Shown: positions 12,209 to 22,500 of the stretch, one piece after another | How the letters are laid out: each line of letters starts with the position of its first letter | Position numbering within the stretch: the stretch's first letter is position 1 | Assembly (NCBI GenBank): GCA_002205965.3 | Contig: NADL03000594.1 | Location: 1,922,001-1,986,000, forward strand | DNA: 64,000 bases | Source of the DNA: Kappaphycus alvarezii | Taxonomy: Eukaryota; Rhodophyta; Florideophyceae; Gigartinales; Solieriaceae | Direction of reading: 5' to 3' | Translations under genes and position numbers: made by a program | The notes under the pieces: model-generated | What the model was told of the DNA's origin: nothing | The model's database searches: none | Seen by the model: the letters and a program-made list of their open reading frames with translations, nothing else

Positions 12209-12917
12209 TGTCGTGCCTCCACGCACTCTTCCGTCGGCCCTCTGCGGCCTCATATTTTTTGACCCTCAGCTGTCACACTCCGTCCGGCCAGTGTACTGTA
12301 CATTAACACGGCGGCGGCAACCCTCATGGACAGCTGTCCCATATCCCGCGGATACTAGGGTTATCAATAATTACAGCAGCCTACAGTACAGCCAACACTA
12401 TACAGTGGCCACACCATTTGCTGGTCCCTTCAACCGGACCCGGCTTGCCCCTCCTGGGCCACATACTCTAAACCTAGCCTGCACGAGAAGCGCGAGCAGT
12501 TGCAAACGCAGCAGGAAAGCGGAAGAAGAGAGACTTAGCTGCGAAAGTGGCAGCGATTCCAGGCGAGGCAATGCCGGGACGATCACGGCTAGGATGGGAT
12601 TTTGTACCACTAGCCTTCGACTCGTTAGGAACACCCTCTTTAGAAAGATCTAAGGTTATAGAGACATACGCGGCAGCAGTAGCGTCTCGTAGCGGATGCT
12701 CGACTGGAGGAGTGAAGACTCGCCTGTATCAGAAGCTTAGCTACTCAATCTGGTCAACATGTGCAGCATCCGTAATTTGTCGCGCACCGCAACACGCAGA
12801 GCTTGGTCACCCAATTCCAACTTAATTTTAAATACTTTGCAACTTTGCACATTTGGACTGTACACCAGTGATAAAAGATGAATTAAACCTAGCGTCGCAC
12901 ACAAGCAGTCTCTGACA
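12209..12917 (-). repeat. 5' LTR of the copia element, split by an insertion
   Basis: Positions 12209-12477 and 12893-12917 together reproduce the left LTR. The two parts are separated by a 407-bp insertion flanked by the 8-bp duplication AAACCTAG. The bases just inside the LTR on the element strand (CAAATCCGATTTTACGG) should contain the primer-binding site, but I could not match them to a tRNA end by eye. Confidence 0.8.
12478..12884 (+). mobile_element. 5'-truncated non-LTR element with 8-bp target duplication
   Basis: The 407-bp insertion is bounded by AAACCTAG at 12470-12477 and again at 12885-12892. It encodes the same C-terminus as the copies at 34490 and 35180: LGWDFVPLAFDSLGTPS, then RLYQKLSYSIWSTCAAS, then CRAPQHAELGHPIP and a stop. 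It ends with a 3' tail GTGATAAAAGATGAATT, similar to GTGATAAAAGAG at 35568-35579. Truncation at the 5' end with a target-site duplication is the hallmark of LINE insertion by target-primed reverse transcription. Confidence 0.8.
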
Positions 12918-13017
12918 CCCGCGCCTAATGCGGCGCAGGCGCCGAGCGTTGCAGAATGAAGGTTGGAGAAGGGCAGTCCGTTTGTGGCGCGTTGTAGTCC
13001 GGGACATGGTCCACAAT

Positions 13018-13250
13018 ACTGTACTGTACTGTACAGTATACCCACTCTTTGGAGCCCGGAAGCGCCAGGGATGCGCGGAACGTTTGCCGATAAATGAGCC
13101 CCACAAATTTTCAAATAGGGGTGTGTTTTGGCGGGAACTGCTGCGTACAATTACCCTTTGGTTGTGAGCAAAACGCCGGTTATGATATGGGCATTGTTCG
13201 TCACAACCCGCAAAGGAATTCGGTAATGTACAGTACAGTACAGTACTGTG
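13018..13250. repeat. pair of inverted TGTACTGTACTGTAC motifs
   Basis: 13018-13039 reads ACTGTACTGTACTGTACAGT and 13227-13250 reads TGTACAGTACAGTACAGTAC. Each is internally palindromic and the two are reverse complements about 190 bp apart, so the segment could fold back. The DNA between them is GC-richer than its surroundings and has open frames on both strands, but I recognise no protein. Confidence 0.6.
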
Positions 13251-13299
13251 CACTGTAATTGTATGTGTAAACTTGGCAAATCTATCGCCACAACTGTAT

Positions 13300-14268
13300 C
13301 TATTAATTAATGCATTTTTTTCAACCGCCACACCGACAAACTGCTATTGACCTCAGTCCCGAGCCCCTTGCTGGCGACACCAACATCCGCGAGTTGCTTC
13401 GCTATCTGCCCTTCGTTGCAGGTTTACTTCGTACGCTAACTTCAAACGTCGAAGGAAGCCACTCCCTCTTTCCCCTGTTGATCGGATGAAGACACCAAAA
13501 TGAAACGGACAGTCATCAACTAGTTTCTGTCCCAGAAAAAGATGTAATTGACGTCGCCCGTAATATTTATTTCGCAGACTGTGTCATAATAACGATGCCT
13601 TCGCCCGTGTTTGTTCCGCTTTCAAACTCGTGGAAAATGCGGATGCAACTGTTCCCAAATGACTCGCTGGCTGCTTTCGTGTTGTTTTCTCATTCATTAT
13701 CTAAAGTGTACACCGACTGTGCCTTACAACGCTAGTCAATGGCCACAGCTATTAATTTTTGACATGACAAGTAGGTTACACCCCCTCGTTTCCTTGCTCA
13801 TCATCATCTGCCGGGAATCCCGTCGAGTTGCAGTCATAACAGCATACATATTTATCATCACAGCATGTTTCCATTGCTGTAACTTACGAGCTACAATAGT
13901 ATTACCTTCCCTAGATTCAAATCAACGAGGTCATAAAGCTAAGCAACTGCAATCTACGCTTACTTCTTTTTGGCATCATCCGTGAAACGCATTGATGTTA
14001 CCACCGACTGAGCGATGGAAAACTGCAAAAGTCCTTGCCCAGTGAACAAAAGCCCCGACAGCACCTGATACGCACCTCCCAATGGAATGCCTCCTTGTAA
14101 AAAGACGCAGCACACACTCCTGATTAATCATAAACCATGATACGTATTGGTGTCGCCATCATTCATTTCCATGGTTTTTCGGATATAAATTTTGATACAA
14201 GGGATGATCCTTACATTCTTCTACTCAGCTTACAGTCTTGACATTTCCCAAACAAGATTGGTTGAGCT
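13300..14268. other. intergenic stretch without recognised gene
   Basis: A 124-codon plus-strand frame at 13611-13985 is cysteine-rich and hydrophobic in places but resembles no family I know and may be chance. The rest is AT-rich. It forms the 3' flank of the PLP-enzyme gene. Confidence 0.4.
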
Positions 14269-16225
14269 TCAGATCCCAGCCATCTCATCACAATACTTGC
14301 TCAGTACTATCATCTTGTCCAATATTTTAGCGTCGTCCACGAGAGCCGCCTTGAGGCCACCCGGTCGTGCAATATCTCGAGCCATTGGAGCCCCAACAGC
14401 CAACCGAAGCACTCCAAACGACCCCAGTTTCACTGGCTGCCCAACCATACACATCAAGCTAGCAATTTTTCTTTCCTCATCACTAGCCTGCAATGGCAGC
14501 AGTTCAGATGCATCAATCGTTAATAAGCGATGCATTCGACGAAGCGTAGTCGCATCCAAATGCCTTTGATCCACACTTGGTCAAGAACATTATACTCACT
14601 ACCGTGTTCACCCCTCCAGCTCGCGTCTGATCACCCTCGCACTCAGCACAATCAATGTCAATCAAATCAAGAGCTGGACGACGACTGCAAACGAGACTCC
14701 TTACGCCGTAAACCCACTCCCTCATGGCAAACTTGACACTGTCTCCCATCGCCGCAAACATTTCCATTTCTGTAATTCCGCAAATCCACCGCAGCAAGAG
14801 ACCAATATTCTTCGGTCTCTCAGGCAAAGTTTGATGCAACGCAGTCAGAGCGGAGGGCACCTCATACTTGGTCAAATAATCACTGAGCCCAGCGGGGGCT
14901 GGATACTGTTGAAGAACCCTCACAGATGATCCCATCGGTAATATTACCCCACCACAGAATCCAGGAGCAGAGAAGAACTTGCTTGCGGTCACGAGGACAA
15001 CAGCCCCCCTCTCCAGGAACCAATTCAACTCCTCCGGCTCCGACCTGCATTGGCAAGCATCAAGAACTATGAGCAACCGCTCTCCAAGTTCTCCACGGAG
15101 CCTTTCCAGAAGCTCTTGGCTTGGAAGTCGCAACCCTGTTTTGGAACCATCAACCGCATGAACCACAAAGTATGATGTTTCCAGACCGTTGGCCCGAATT
15201 GCGTTCATAACAAGCTCATCGTAGTTATCAATGGCTCTTCCGCTTTCATTTCTGGGTTTGATCTCCACAACTGTCGTCGAGGCTGGAAAGTCGGCGACTA
15301 CTTCTCCTTCTTTTACCAGACCTCCAGAAGGGGAGAAATCACTAAAGTGACGACCTCCAGCCGCAGGAGCTGTGCCAGAGCCGACTTCACCAGCTGCTGC
15401 GACAATATTAACGATTTTGCCGCAGCCTAGCTCTCCCTTCCGGGCGGCGGCGATCGCCAGTGGAATTAGCTCCGCATCCGACCCAGACGGATGAAGAAGT
15501 ACCTCATGTGGCACTGAAATCTGAAGTGCTTTAGACAGCCGAGTACGTACATCCGACATAGACGACGAAAAGCTCGCACGGCCGCTCCATAGCCCCCTTA
15601 GAAGAGAACGAGCAGCCTCGAAACCATCCTCAGTGGGAGAGGAACAGGTGCAACTGCCACGAATAATTACATCAGCAGGCAAAGGACGCGGGGGACAATA
15701 ATACTTGTTGACTCCATCCTTCGTAAGATGGAGACGGTCATCTCCACCCTCGGTCAAGTGACGGGATACGCATTCGTCAAGGGCGGCATCTTCAAGTGTG
15801 TCAAGAGTAGCAGCTAGTCCAGATTCTGTGACAATAGTCGCAGAAGGGTCTGAGGATGCGGAGCTGAAGTCTACAACTCGAATCTGGAAAGACCCGTTCT
15901 CCTTGCAGTATTGGACCTCTGGGGAACCGGAGACCCAGGCTGCACCACGACCTTTGAGCCATTCTAGATGTACGGCCTCGTTGAGACTGCCGCAGTCTTC
16001 TTTAGGGACTGTGGGAGGCCTAAGAACAAAGTTAACTCCATCACTCTGTTGTGGAGGGTTTGAGGGCTGTGCCATTTCTATGACCGGGGACAGCGTAGTG
16101 CGGTCAATGGCTTCTGACTGGGACTGCGATGTCGAATCAACGAGATGGAAGTGAGTTCCACGACCGATAAGCCTTGCTGTGACGGCTCTGATGTTGAGCA
16201 TAGTAGAGCCTGCTTCAAACGTCAT
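14269..16225 (-). CDS. PLP-dependent fold-type I (aminotransferase class V-like) protein, one frame break
   Basis: Two overlapping frames (14513-16225, 570 residues; 14269-14574, about 100 residues) form one protein of about 650 residues. PHEVLLHPSGSDAELIPLA gives the cofactor phosphate-binding region. LLIVLDACQCRS holds the aspartate that contacts the PLP ring nitrogen. TASKFFSAPGFCGGV holds the Schiff-base lysine (SK). NTVVSIMFLTK begins the small domain, and in the second frame LMCMVGQPVKLGSFGVLRL is its conserved C-terminal block. The frame changes at about 14555-14575, where both frames read conserved-looking sequence, consistent with a one-base indel. The substrate is unknown; the DACQ/GQPV combination is typical of uncharacterised bacterial and algal relatives. 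The start at 16225 is the first ATG of the long frame; a second ATG lies nine codons in. Confidence 0.75.
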
Positions 16226-17025
16226 ATGAGGAGTGTAATTGAGGTCTTGACTTGACCCTTGTGTAGGCGATACAATCGTAGAAACGACCGACGTCCACTT
16301 GGACGACTAAACTTGCCGCAGTCTTACAAACGACTCGGCGAACGCGAGGGTGGATGATACCCGCCGTCTTTCCTGTTAGGGATTCAAGCGACAGAAATGA
16401 ATCTGAAAGGCAGTGGGTCACCACTGCAGAGCAAAGGTGGAGTGATGAGGGCAATGTCGGAGGGACAGATGAAAAGTTATAGGAGAGTCGAGAGAACGGG
16501 AGACAAGATGAGGTAGCCTGTGCTGTATGCTTTGGGCGGCGCAAAGCTGCAATGGGAGATGCAGGGTGTGTGACAGAGATTGGGAGAAGAGCTGAGCTGA
16601 TGAGGCACGAGAAGAGCGGGCGGGACCGTTATCAGATATAGTGGGTGGTACCGAGGACGCAGGGAGCTGTGTGGTTTAGTAGGGTATGTTTTACGGACGA
16701 GGGGTTTGCTGTGCTGAGATGAAGGATGGGCCGATGATGACAGGAGATGCTATTGTAATTTCGTGACTGAGAACACGCTGTATCTAGATAATGAGGACAA
16801 GCGCCAGATGCAGGAATGGGGAACAGGAATAAATGATGATTGGAATAGCTGAAAATTGAATATAGATTGCCTGCACCCACTGTTTGTTTTTTTGATGTTT
16901 TGCACCAAGATTATGGCCCGTTGTCCCTGCGAAGAAATGCATCACGCAAATGCACTGGTGTTTCTGTAGTTGCGAAAACCTTCAATAATGTGTCAATTTT
17001 GAAAGTAGTGTAGGCATCGGTGCGA

Positions 17026-17040
17026 TTGTACAGTACTGTA
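17026..17040. promoter_or_regulatory. TGTACAGTACTGTA palindrome
   Basis: TTGTACAGTACTGTA stands about 800 bp upstream of the PLP-enzyme start, in otherwise AT-rich intergenic DNA. It belongs to the dispersed palindrome family seen in most promoter intervals of this window. Confidence 0.4.
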
Positions 17041-17171
17041 TTTGCAAAAATAAAAACAAATCCAAAATGCAAGTTGCGGGACGAGTGACACTCCTTGCAC
17101 TCGCCTCATCTTTCAAAAAAATATTGCAATATACTGTATTGATAATCAATGCAGCACCTGAAATCCATACT

Positions 17172-17191
17172 TACGTCACGTCACGTCACGT
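17172..17191. repeat. tandem ACGTC repeat (ACGT-core array)
   Basis: TACGTCACGTCACGTCACGT carries four ACGT cores at 5-bp spacing. ACGT and TGACG cores are classic bZIP/CREB contact sites in eukaryotes. Distance to the nearest gene start (16225, minus strand) is about 950 bp, so a regulatory role is only a possibility. Confidence 0.35.
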
Positions 17192-18104
17192 AGCATTCTC
17201 TAGAAGTAATTGATCATTGATTTCCGGGCACTCGATTAAACAGCCTCCAGTATACACCAATAAATAACTGTTTTTGGTACTCGCTTTTTTCAACACAAAA
17301 AGTGTTTTCCATCAGGAAAGCAATTCGGAACACAGGCAGGCATATGTTGGATTTGCTGCAAACGAGTCGCAGGCATGAATACTCATCTCGCAACAGTCGA
17401 CGGATTGCAAAATTTTGTACGACCACAGTAACATTACCGTACGGTTGACAACATAAATGTCTACTTTGTGGACACCACTGCAAACGTGGAATATTATCAT
17501 TGAATAACATAATCCCGAGACTGTGAATTGACCAGAATAGGCTCTAACTGGCCGAATTTTAAAATAAGCAGTGGTGCCGTAGTAATAGAATGGGTAGGGA
17601 CAGTATTCATATTGGCCAGATGCTCACTTCCGCAAAGACGAATAAATTATGTAACTAAGGGTTGAATAGCTTCTGTTATGCCGCAAATCAAGTATACATA
17701 TTCAAAGTTAGGTGGCATACAGAAAGAGGAAAACTGTTTCGCAACAAGCTTTACAATGTAAACACAAGCCCAAGATTCGAGTCTAGAACATGCAACTCCA
17801 GTTCCGCCAATGTTCATAAGTAAAAAATGCGTCTTCCAGGATGTAAAGATAAGCGTGCGACCAGGAGCGTGTAAATTCTGTCCTGCGCTCCTGCGCTTGC
17901 GATCAACCATACAGCACTGTACTCTGTTTTGAGTTGCACAGCTCCGATTGAAGAATACACACTTGCGAGTATTCCAAATTCAAACAATGAATAGCATGTA
18001 AGATATCACATCCGGTTGAATGCTGGGTTGTAACATTAGTAACGCTATTGCAGTTGCTAATGCACCCAACAGGCGAAACTCTTTACGGGAGCAGTAAAGC
18101 ACAC

Positions 18105-18135
18105 ACTGTACTGTACAGTACTGTAAAGTGCTGTA
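18105..18135. repeat. compound TACTGTACAGTA palindrome
   Basis: The run ACTGTACTGTACAGTACTGT continues into AAAGTGCTGTA. It lies in gene-free DNA and is part of the same dispersed motif family. Confidence 0.5.
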
Positions 18136-20526
18136 TGTCCTGAACTGCAGATTTGTGCTGCCTACTCTGGGCATAGTTACAGTACAACAAGGGACTGCGA
18201 TTGCTGAGACAATAGCCGATGAGGCAATGCATCTAGGAAGTCAGCAAGACAACTCGTTTATTTTATTTGAATATTATTACTTTTTTGTTTTTATATTTTA
18301 ATTGCACGCAATTCCCTATCGGATTGTGCTAGCCAGCCAATAATAATTCTCCACAACAATTAAAAATGACCTTTCATAATTTACAGAATAAAATCTAACT
18401 GTTATCAATGTATGAGGGTTGTTTATGGAGTCGGTTGCACAGGTGCCCAATGTCTCCTATCAGACGCAAATTTCGCAAAATTCCCTTTGAGCATCATTGC
18501 ATATGGGCCCTCCGATACATAATTATCCTCGACGTATCATATCAATTGAACCAATGACTAAGCTTGAGTATTACTTGACCTTTGATTCGCTTGTCGGGAT
18601 CCAAATGGCCCGGCTATCTTACACAAATGCACAGGCTCGATAGGGTTTCCATTTTCGAATCTAAAGACTATAGACGACCTGCACCTGTCCACTTGGCGCT
18701 CTTCTGATCAAATATGGCTGATTAATACACACGACAATGTTATTATGATTATTAAATTCAACCTATAGATCATCTCTGTGCGGTGAGCGCGTTTCCCTAT
18801 TGGCCAAATCTCCACTCATCTCCAACTGAACCCGTTTCAATAAATTCTGAAGGACGCCGGCCGGTCACACGCAGACAACACTGCTGCTGTATTGCAAGTT
18901 GTAAATGAGATTGTGTAACCTGGCGATTGGTTTCTCTAGGGGACTCTTAACTGTTGGTCTCCGTCGCCAATTGCAAAGCCAACGACCGTATAGGGTTGGT
19001 CTTCCTGTGATCACACGAGTCACCTACAGTGCCATTCGAGCCAGTTTCGATTACGCCCATCACATGCTGGGAATCAACAATGCAAAAAAAACTTCTTAGG
19101 GGGAGTGTTCCTGCCTTTTATTCAGGCGGGTACAACTCATCACGTCTGCTTGTTTCCAGACCAACTGTCCACAAATTCCTGTCGGGCATTTTCCTGCTTT
19201 AACCAGCATTCATTGCCTGTTGGTTCGTAATATTGGGGTTTGTCATTCGTGAGAAACAACGCTTAGCACAAGACTATGCCTAAGCAAACTGCATGACATT
19301 CTGGATTTCTTTGATAACTGCAGTCGTTTGCATAGTGCCACCATTAATTGTCAGGGAGGCATGCAAGGCTTGAGTATATGAACATTTGGTACTGAGAAAT
19401 GAAGCCCAGTCGATGCTTGATCAGCGCAGGAATGCAGGGGTGTCAGTTCACTTTAAGCAGTCCCGAAGGAACTTTCCTGCCCTAACGGATGCAGGAAAGA
19501 GGCTATCAACTGCAAAAGCATGCATATCGCAAGGCGATTCTCGTGCTTAGTGCTACTCTGATGCCAACGTATCAGCGAGTTCCCTATTTTAGTGGTAACT
19601 TGTATGATCGTGAATCAATGGGCTGTGTTAACACTTGTGCAACAAACAGCCCCGCGATATCGATACATCCTGCAGCTCTGAGCGACAGAATATAAATTGC
19701 AAAAAAGCAAACGATAGTTTCGTTCTAGATTTATAGAGTACTGCACCCTACTATTCTATCTCTATAATATGCAATCCTGAATTTTTCTACCGCAGCTGGA
19801 TGCGGGAGCTTGGCTCCAGTTCCGATTGGTGTACGCTTCCAAATGAAAGAGGTCGTACCTACGTTTGCAGAAGTACGGCCTATGGCTCTAACTCAGCAGG
19901 TAAAATTGGTACTACACATACCGGATAATGTAATAAATAGTGCACTGCTTTTGTCATTTATTCAGCTTTTGTGTTTTCCTTAGCGAAGTCGTATTTTCTC
20001 TAATGTAAAATGAATTTCTGAGCAGGTAGCATACTGTAGTAGTGAGTCGCAGATTTGCTTTCAGGTGTAGCTGTTTGAATCATAACTAATTCCTTCACTG
20101 AATTAAGTAATTTCTCCTCGAATTTTTATCCAACTGTTTCTATGTTTCAGCGTAAAATGTACTCTACAACTGGAACAGTTTTCGAAAGGTTCGAGGCATT
20201 CTTTTGCAGCTACACTAGGGGTTAGCAGTTTCCCTTCAACGCGGCTTGTCTGTTGTCTGGCCTCCCATCGACATTCTAATATAGATTGTCGATCGTGTTA
20301 GCTTTCTACAGCAATTAATTTTAGATTGCCTTGACTGCCACTCTGAGTGTTTTAGCTAACATCTCCATTGCAATATGTAAAACCCCCCGTTTCCCCTATA
20401 CAACTGTATTATCTGCTCGTGAAAGCACGGCGTTGTCTTCCGTAGCAACTCAACTAAGTAAATTTACTTTACTCATGATGTTCATGGAGTGTACACTCAC
20501 TGACCGACTATTAAGTTAGGAACTAA

Positions 20527-20982
20527 CTTTATTATTTATCCCATTTTGGAGTAATGCCGAATGCAAGAGCAATGTCATAGACTCCTGTGGCGATACCCTG
20601 TGGATACACAGGAATTGATGAAAAGCACAGGAACAGTCAGATAAATAGGTAGTTTCAGAGGCTGAAGACGAAACTTCTCCATTGACGGTGACTGGGATCG
20701 ATAGGATCTCCCGGAAAATCGCCTGGTTGGACAGCGCAAATTTTAGAAGAGAGTTTTGTTTTAGTAACAAACACATTACTTGATGAACGTACTTCTAGGT
20801 CATTCCCTTGTACCCTTCAAAGAGTTGTCTAAATATCTGGTGCGCGGTCATAAATCCCCCTTATTTATCTGCCTGTTCCTGTGCTATTCATCAATTCCTG
20901 TGTCTCCACAGGCTATCGCCGCAGGAGTCTATGACGTTGCTCTTGCATTCGGCATTACTACAAAATGGGGTAAATAATAAAG
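20527..20982. repeat. 120-bp inverted repeat with 216-bp spacer
   Basis: 20527-20646 is the reverse complement of 20863-20982 with 8 substitutions and no indels over 120 bp (about 93%). Each arm contains an exon-like block: a TCCACAG acceptor-like end, then a frame reading (A/G)IA(A/T)GVYD(V/I)ALAFGIT, then AAAATGGGGTAAAT, a donor-like end in arm 2 (GGGATAAAT in arm 1). The AxxxGxYDxALAxG pattern recalls a thiolase helix but is too short to assign. The arms could form a long hairpin. Foldback transposon, inverted duplication of an exon, or assembly artefact are the alternatives. Confidence 0.7.
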
Positions 20983-22218
20983 CTTGCCCCTTTTCAATGG
21001 CGCAAGCACCTGTTTGCATTGACATACGCAAGGATAGAAGGCTGTCTTTTTGCCTGTGCATATAAAATAGCTTCCCCTGACAAAGGTATGCACAAATCTT
21101 ACACCTAATAGGACTAGATCGGCCCGAGCAATGGCGCTTGGCATATCTTAGGACGCTAAAAAGTTTCAGAAACTATAAAGACAAGGGGACTGCGAAACCA
21201 TCCAGCTTATATCCTGCGTGTGTGGTGGTGTGAAATTCCATTACACCATAACCTTTGAACTTCGAGTGGAATTGGTGATTTAACAATGAGTACCTCTCGT
21301 CTGTGCTGTTAGGCCACTGTAGTATATTCCCAACGTGCAAAAGGAATTATCAAGCTTTAATTCAAAAGCAGATGGGCACAAATTGTAACCAGCAACTGAA
21401 GCGGGTCTGACGTTTACTGAATATTTCCTCATCCTAGGTTGCAATTTCATCTACACAGCAATTGTCTCCATTGCTTTCTGAGGATTGATTTTACTCATTG
21501 CATTTCTGTGCTGCACGATACACAAACTGACCGCCTACTTAGTTAAGATCCAAAAGGATGGTCCACGTCGGCCACCTACGTTGGAACTCGAGATATGATG
21601 GCCATAGCCTCAGATAACCACAGAGCAGAAGTGAGGGACTCACTGATCGAGTACGAATCACTGCAGTAGAGGTGTGGTATTGGCGACAATGTGCGGTACA
21701 TACTTTCCTAGAAAAATAACTGCTATATTGATCAACCCGGCAAGTTCTAATCTTCAAGCATCGCAGAGATCCTAGAGAAACTACCAGTACAGCACAGTAC
21801 AGTAGTGCGCACCGTGATCTACGGACTCCTGCAGCAGTGCCTTTGAAAGTTTTTGGCTCCTGAGTATTCAACGTCCATCTCATCTCGACTGACAACACCC
21901 AACCTTCGCTTCATCTCGCTCGGCGCCCGCGCACGGCGTGGGCGCCGGACCTTCATCCGGCTCTTCCCTCAGGAGATTGCCCGCCACGGCTGCAGAGCTC
22001 TCGCTGCAACGGTCTTGTCGATGGCCACATCGAGTGGATTGCCTCTCCGCGCCCCCAGCGCACGTGGGACGAACTGGGAAAGGTGTATAAGGATGGCTCT
22101 ACTGCTCGAACAAGGTTTGCGAAGTCCACCGTACCCTGCCGCGCTCAAATCTTCCGTCATTTTGACGGACTGCGAGGGGTAGTGGTCTTCACAGCCTTGC
22201 GGGCTTGTCGTCAAGGTC

Positions 22219-22500
22219 GCTCTTCCGGAGTTCTCGCCGCTGTCGTCGCTGTCTCTATCTGTAAGCCTATGAGCTTACAGCGGGAGTTTTTTAAGCCTTA
22301 TGAATCCTCGGTTCAGGTGGTGGAGTTTTCTTGCGGTCCCTTTTTCGCCTGAGTGGGCAATCGGTTCAGCCAAAGCCCGGAGTCGTCCGTCTAGCAGAAC
22401 CCGAGGTCCTGTGTAGTGCGGACTTGTCTTCAAAGTAAATACTGAACGCATTAAACTTCTCAAACAATAAAGCGTCATTCCTCCCTCCCCTTGAAGTTCA
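22219..22500 (+). repeat. SINE-like repeat, copy B
   Basis: Matches 7866-8107 in inverse orientation over most of its length. Copy B carries about 35 extra bases including GTTCAGTATTTACTTTGAAG (read on the other strand), and ends AATAAAGCGTCATTC followed by a pyrimidine run. A coding-looking stretch at 21900-22190 (CNGLVDGHIEWIASP in one plus frame) sits directly 5' of it and may belong to the same inserted unit; I do not recognise that peptide. Confidence 0.65.

Larger units (their letters stand above)
6346..12917 (-). mobile_element. Ty1/copia LTR retrotransposon, degenerate
   Basis: The element runs on the minus strand in the copia order gag, zinc knuckle/protease, integrase, reverse transcriptase, RNase H, between near-identical direct repeats at 6346-6639 and 12209-12917 (the latter interrupted). 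LTR ends read TGT(T/C)AGAGA...CGACA on the minus strand. The coding region is broken into at least seven frames, the last cysteine of the zinc knuckle is lost, and the RT active-site YVDD reads as IVED. It is therefore probably non-autonomous. No clean 5-bp target duplication is visible: the outer flanks are GCGGG and CCGAT read on the element strand. Two younger insertions are nested inside it. Confidence 0.9.
16226..20520. other. gene-poor stretch upstream of the PLP enzyme
   Basis: No protein family is recognisable. It contains a TGTACAGTACTGTA palindrome at 17026-17040, a tandem ACGTC repeat at 17172-17191, and a compound palindrome at 18105-18135. An exon-like open stretch lies at 19796-19900, between a pyrimidine-rich AG and a GTAAAA, but has no assignable homology. 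The 16215-16544 minus-strand frame (109 residues, serine-rich) overlaps the PLP gene 5' end and could be leader sequence. Confidence 0.4.

Noticed and set aside
12828..13331. 167-codon minus-strand open frame
   Set aside because: It is open mainly because of repeated TACTGTAC words (Tyr/Cys/Thr/Val-rich peptide) and shows no domain; it is not supported as a gene.
14269..14610. A short intron joining the two PLP-enzyme frames
   Set aside because: A GTGAGTATAATG donor-like sequence exists but the only nearby AG would give a 24-base intron in the wrong phase; a one-base indel fits better.
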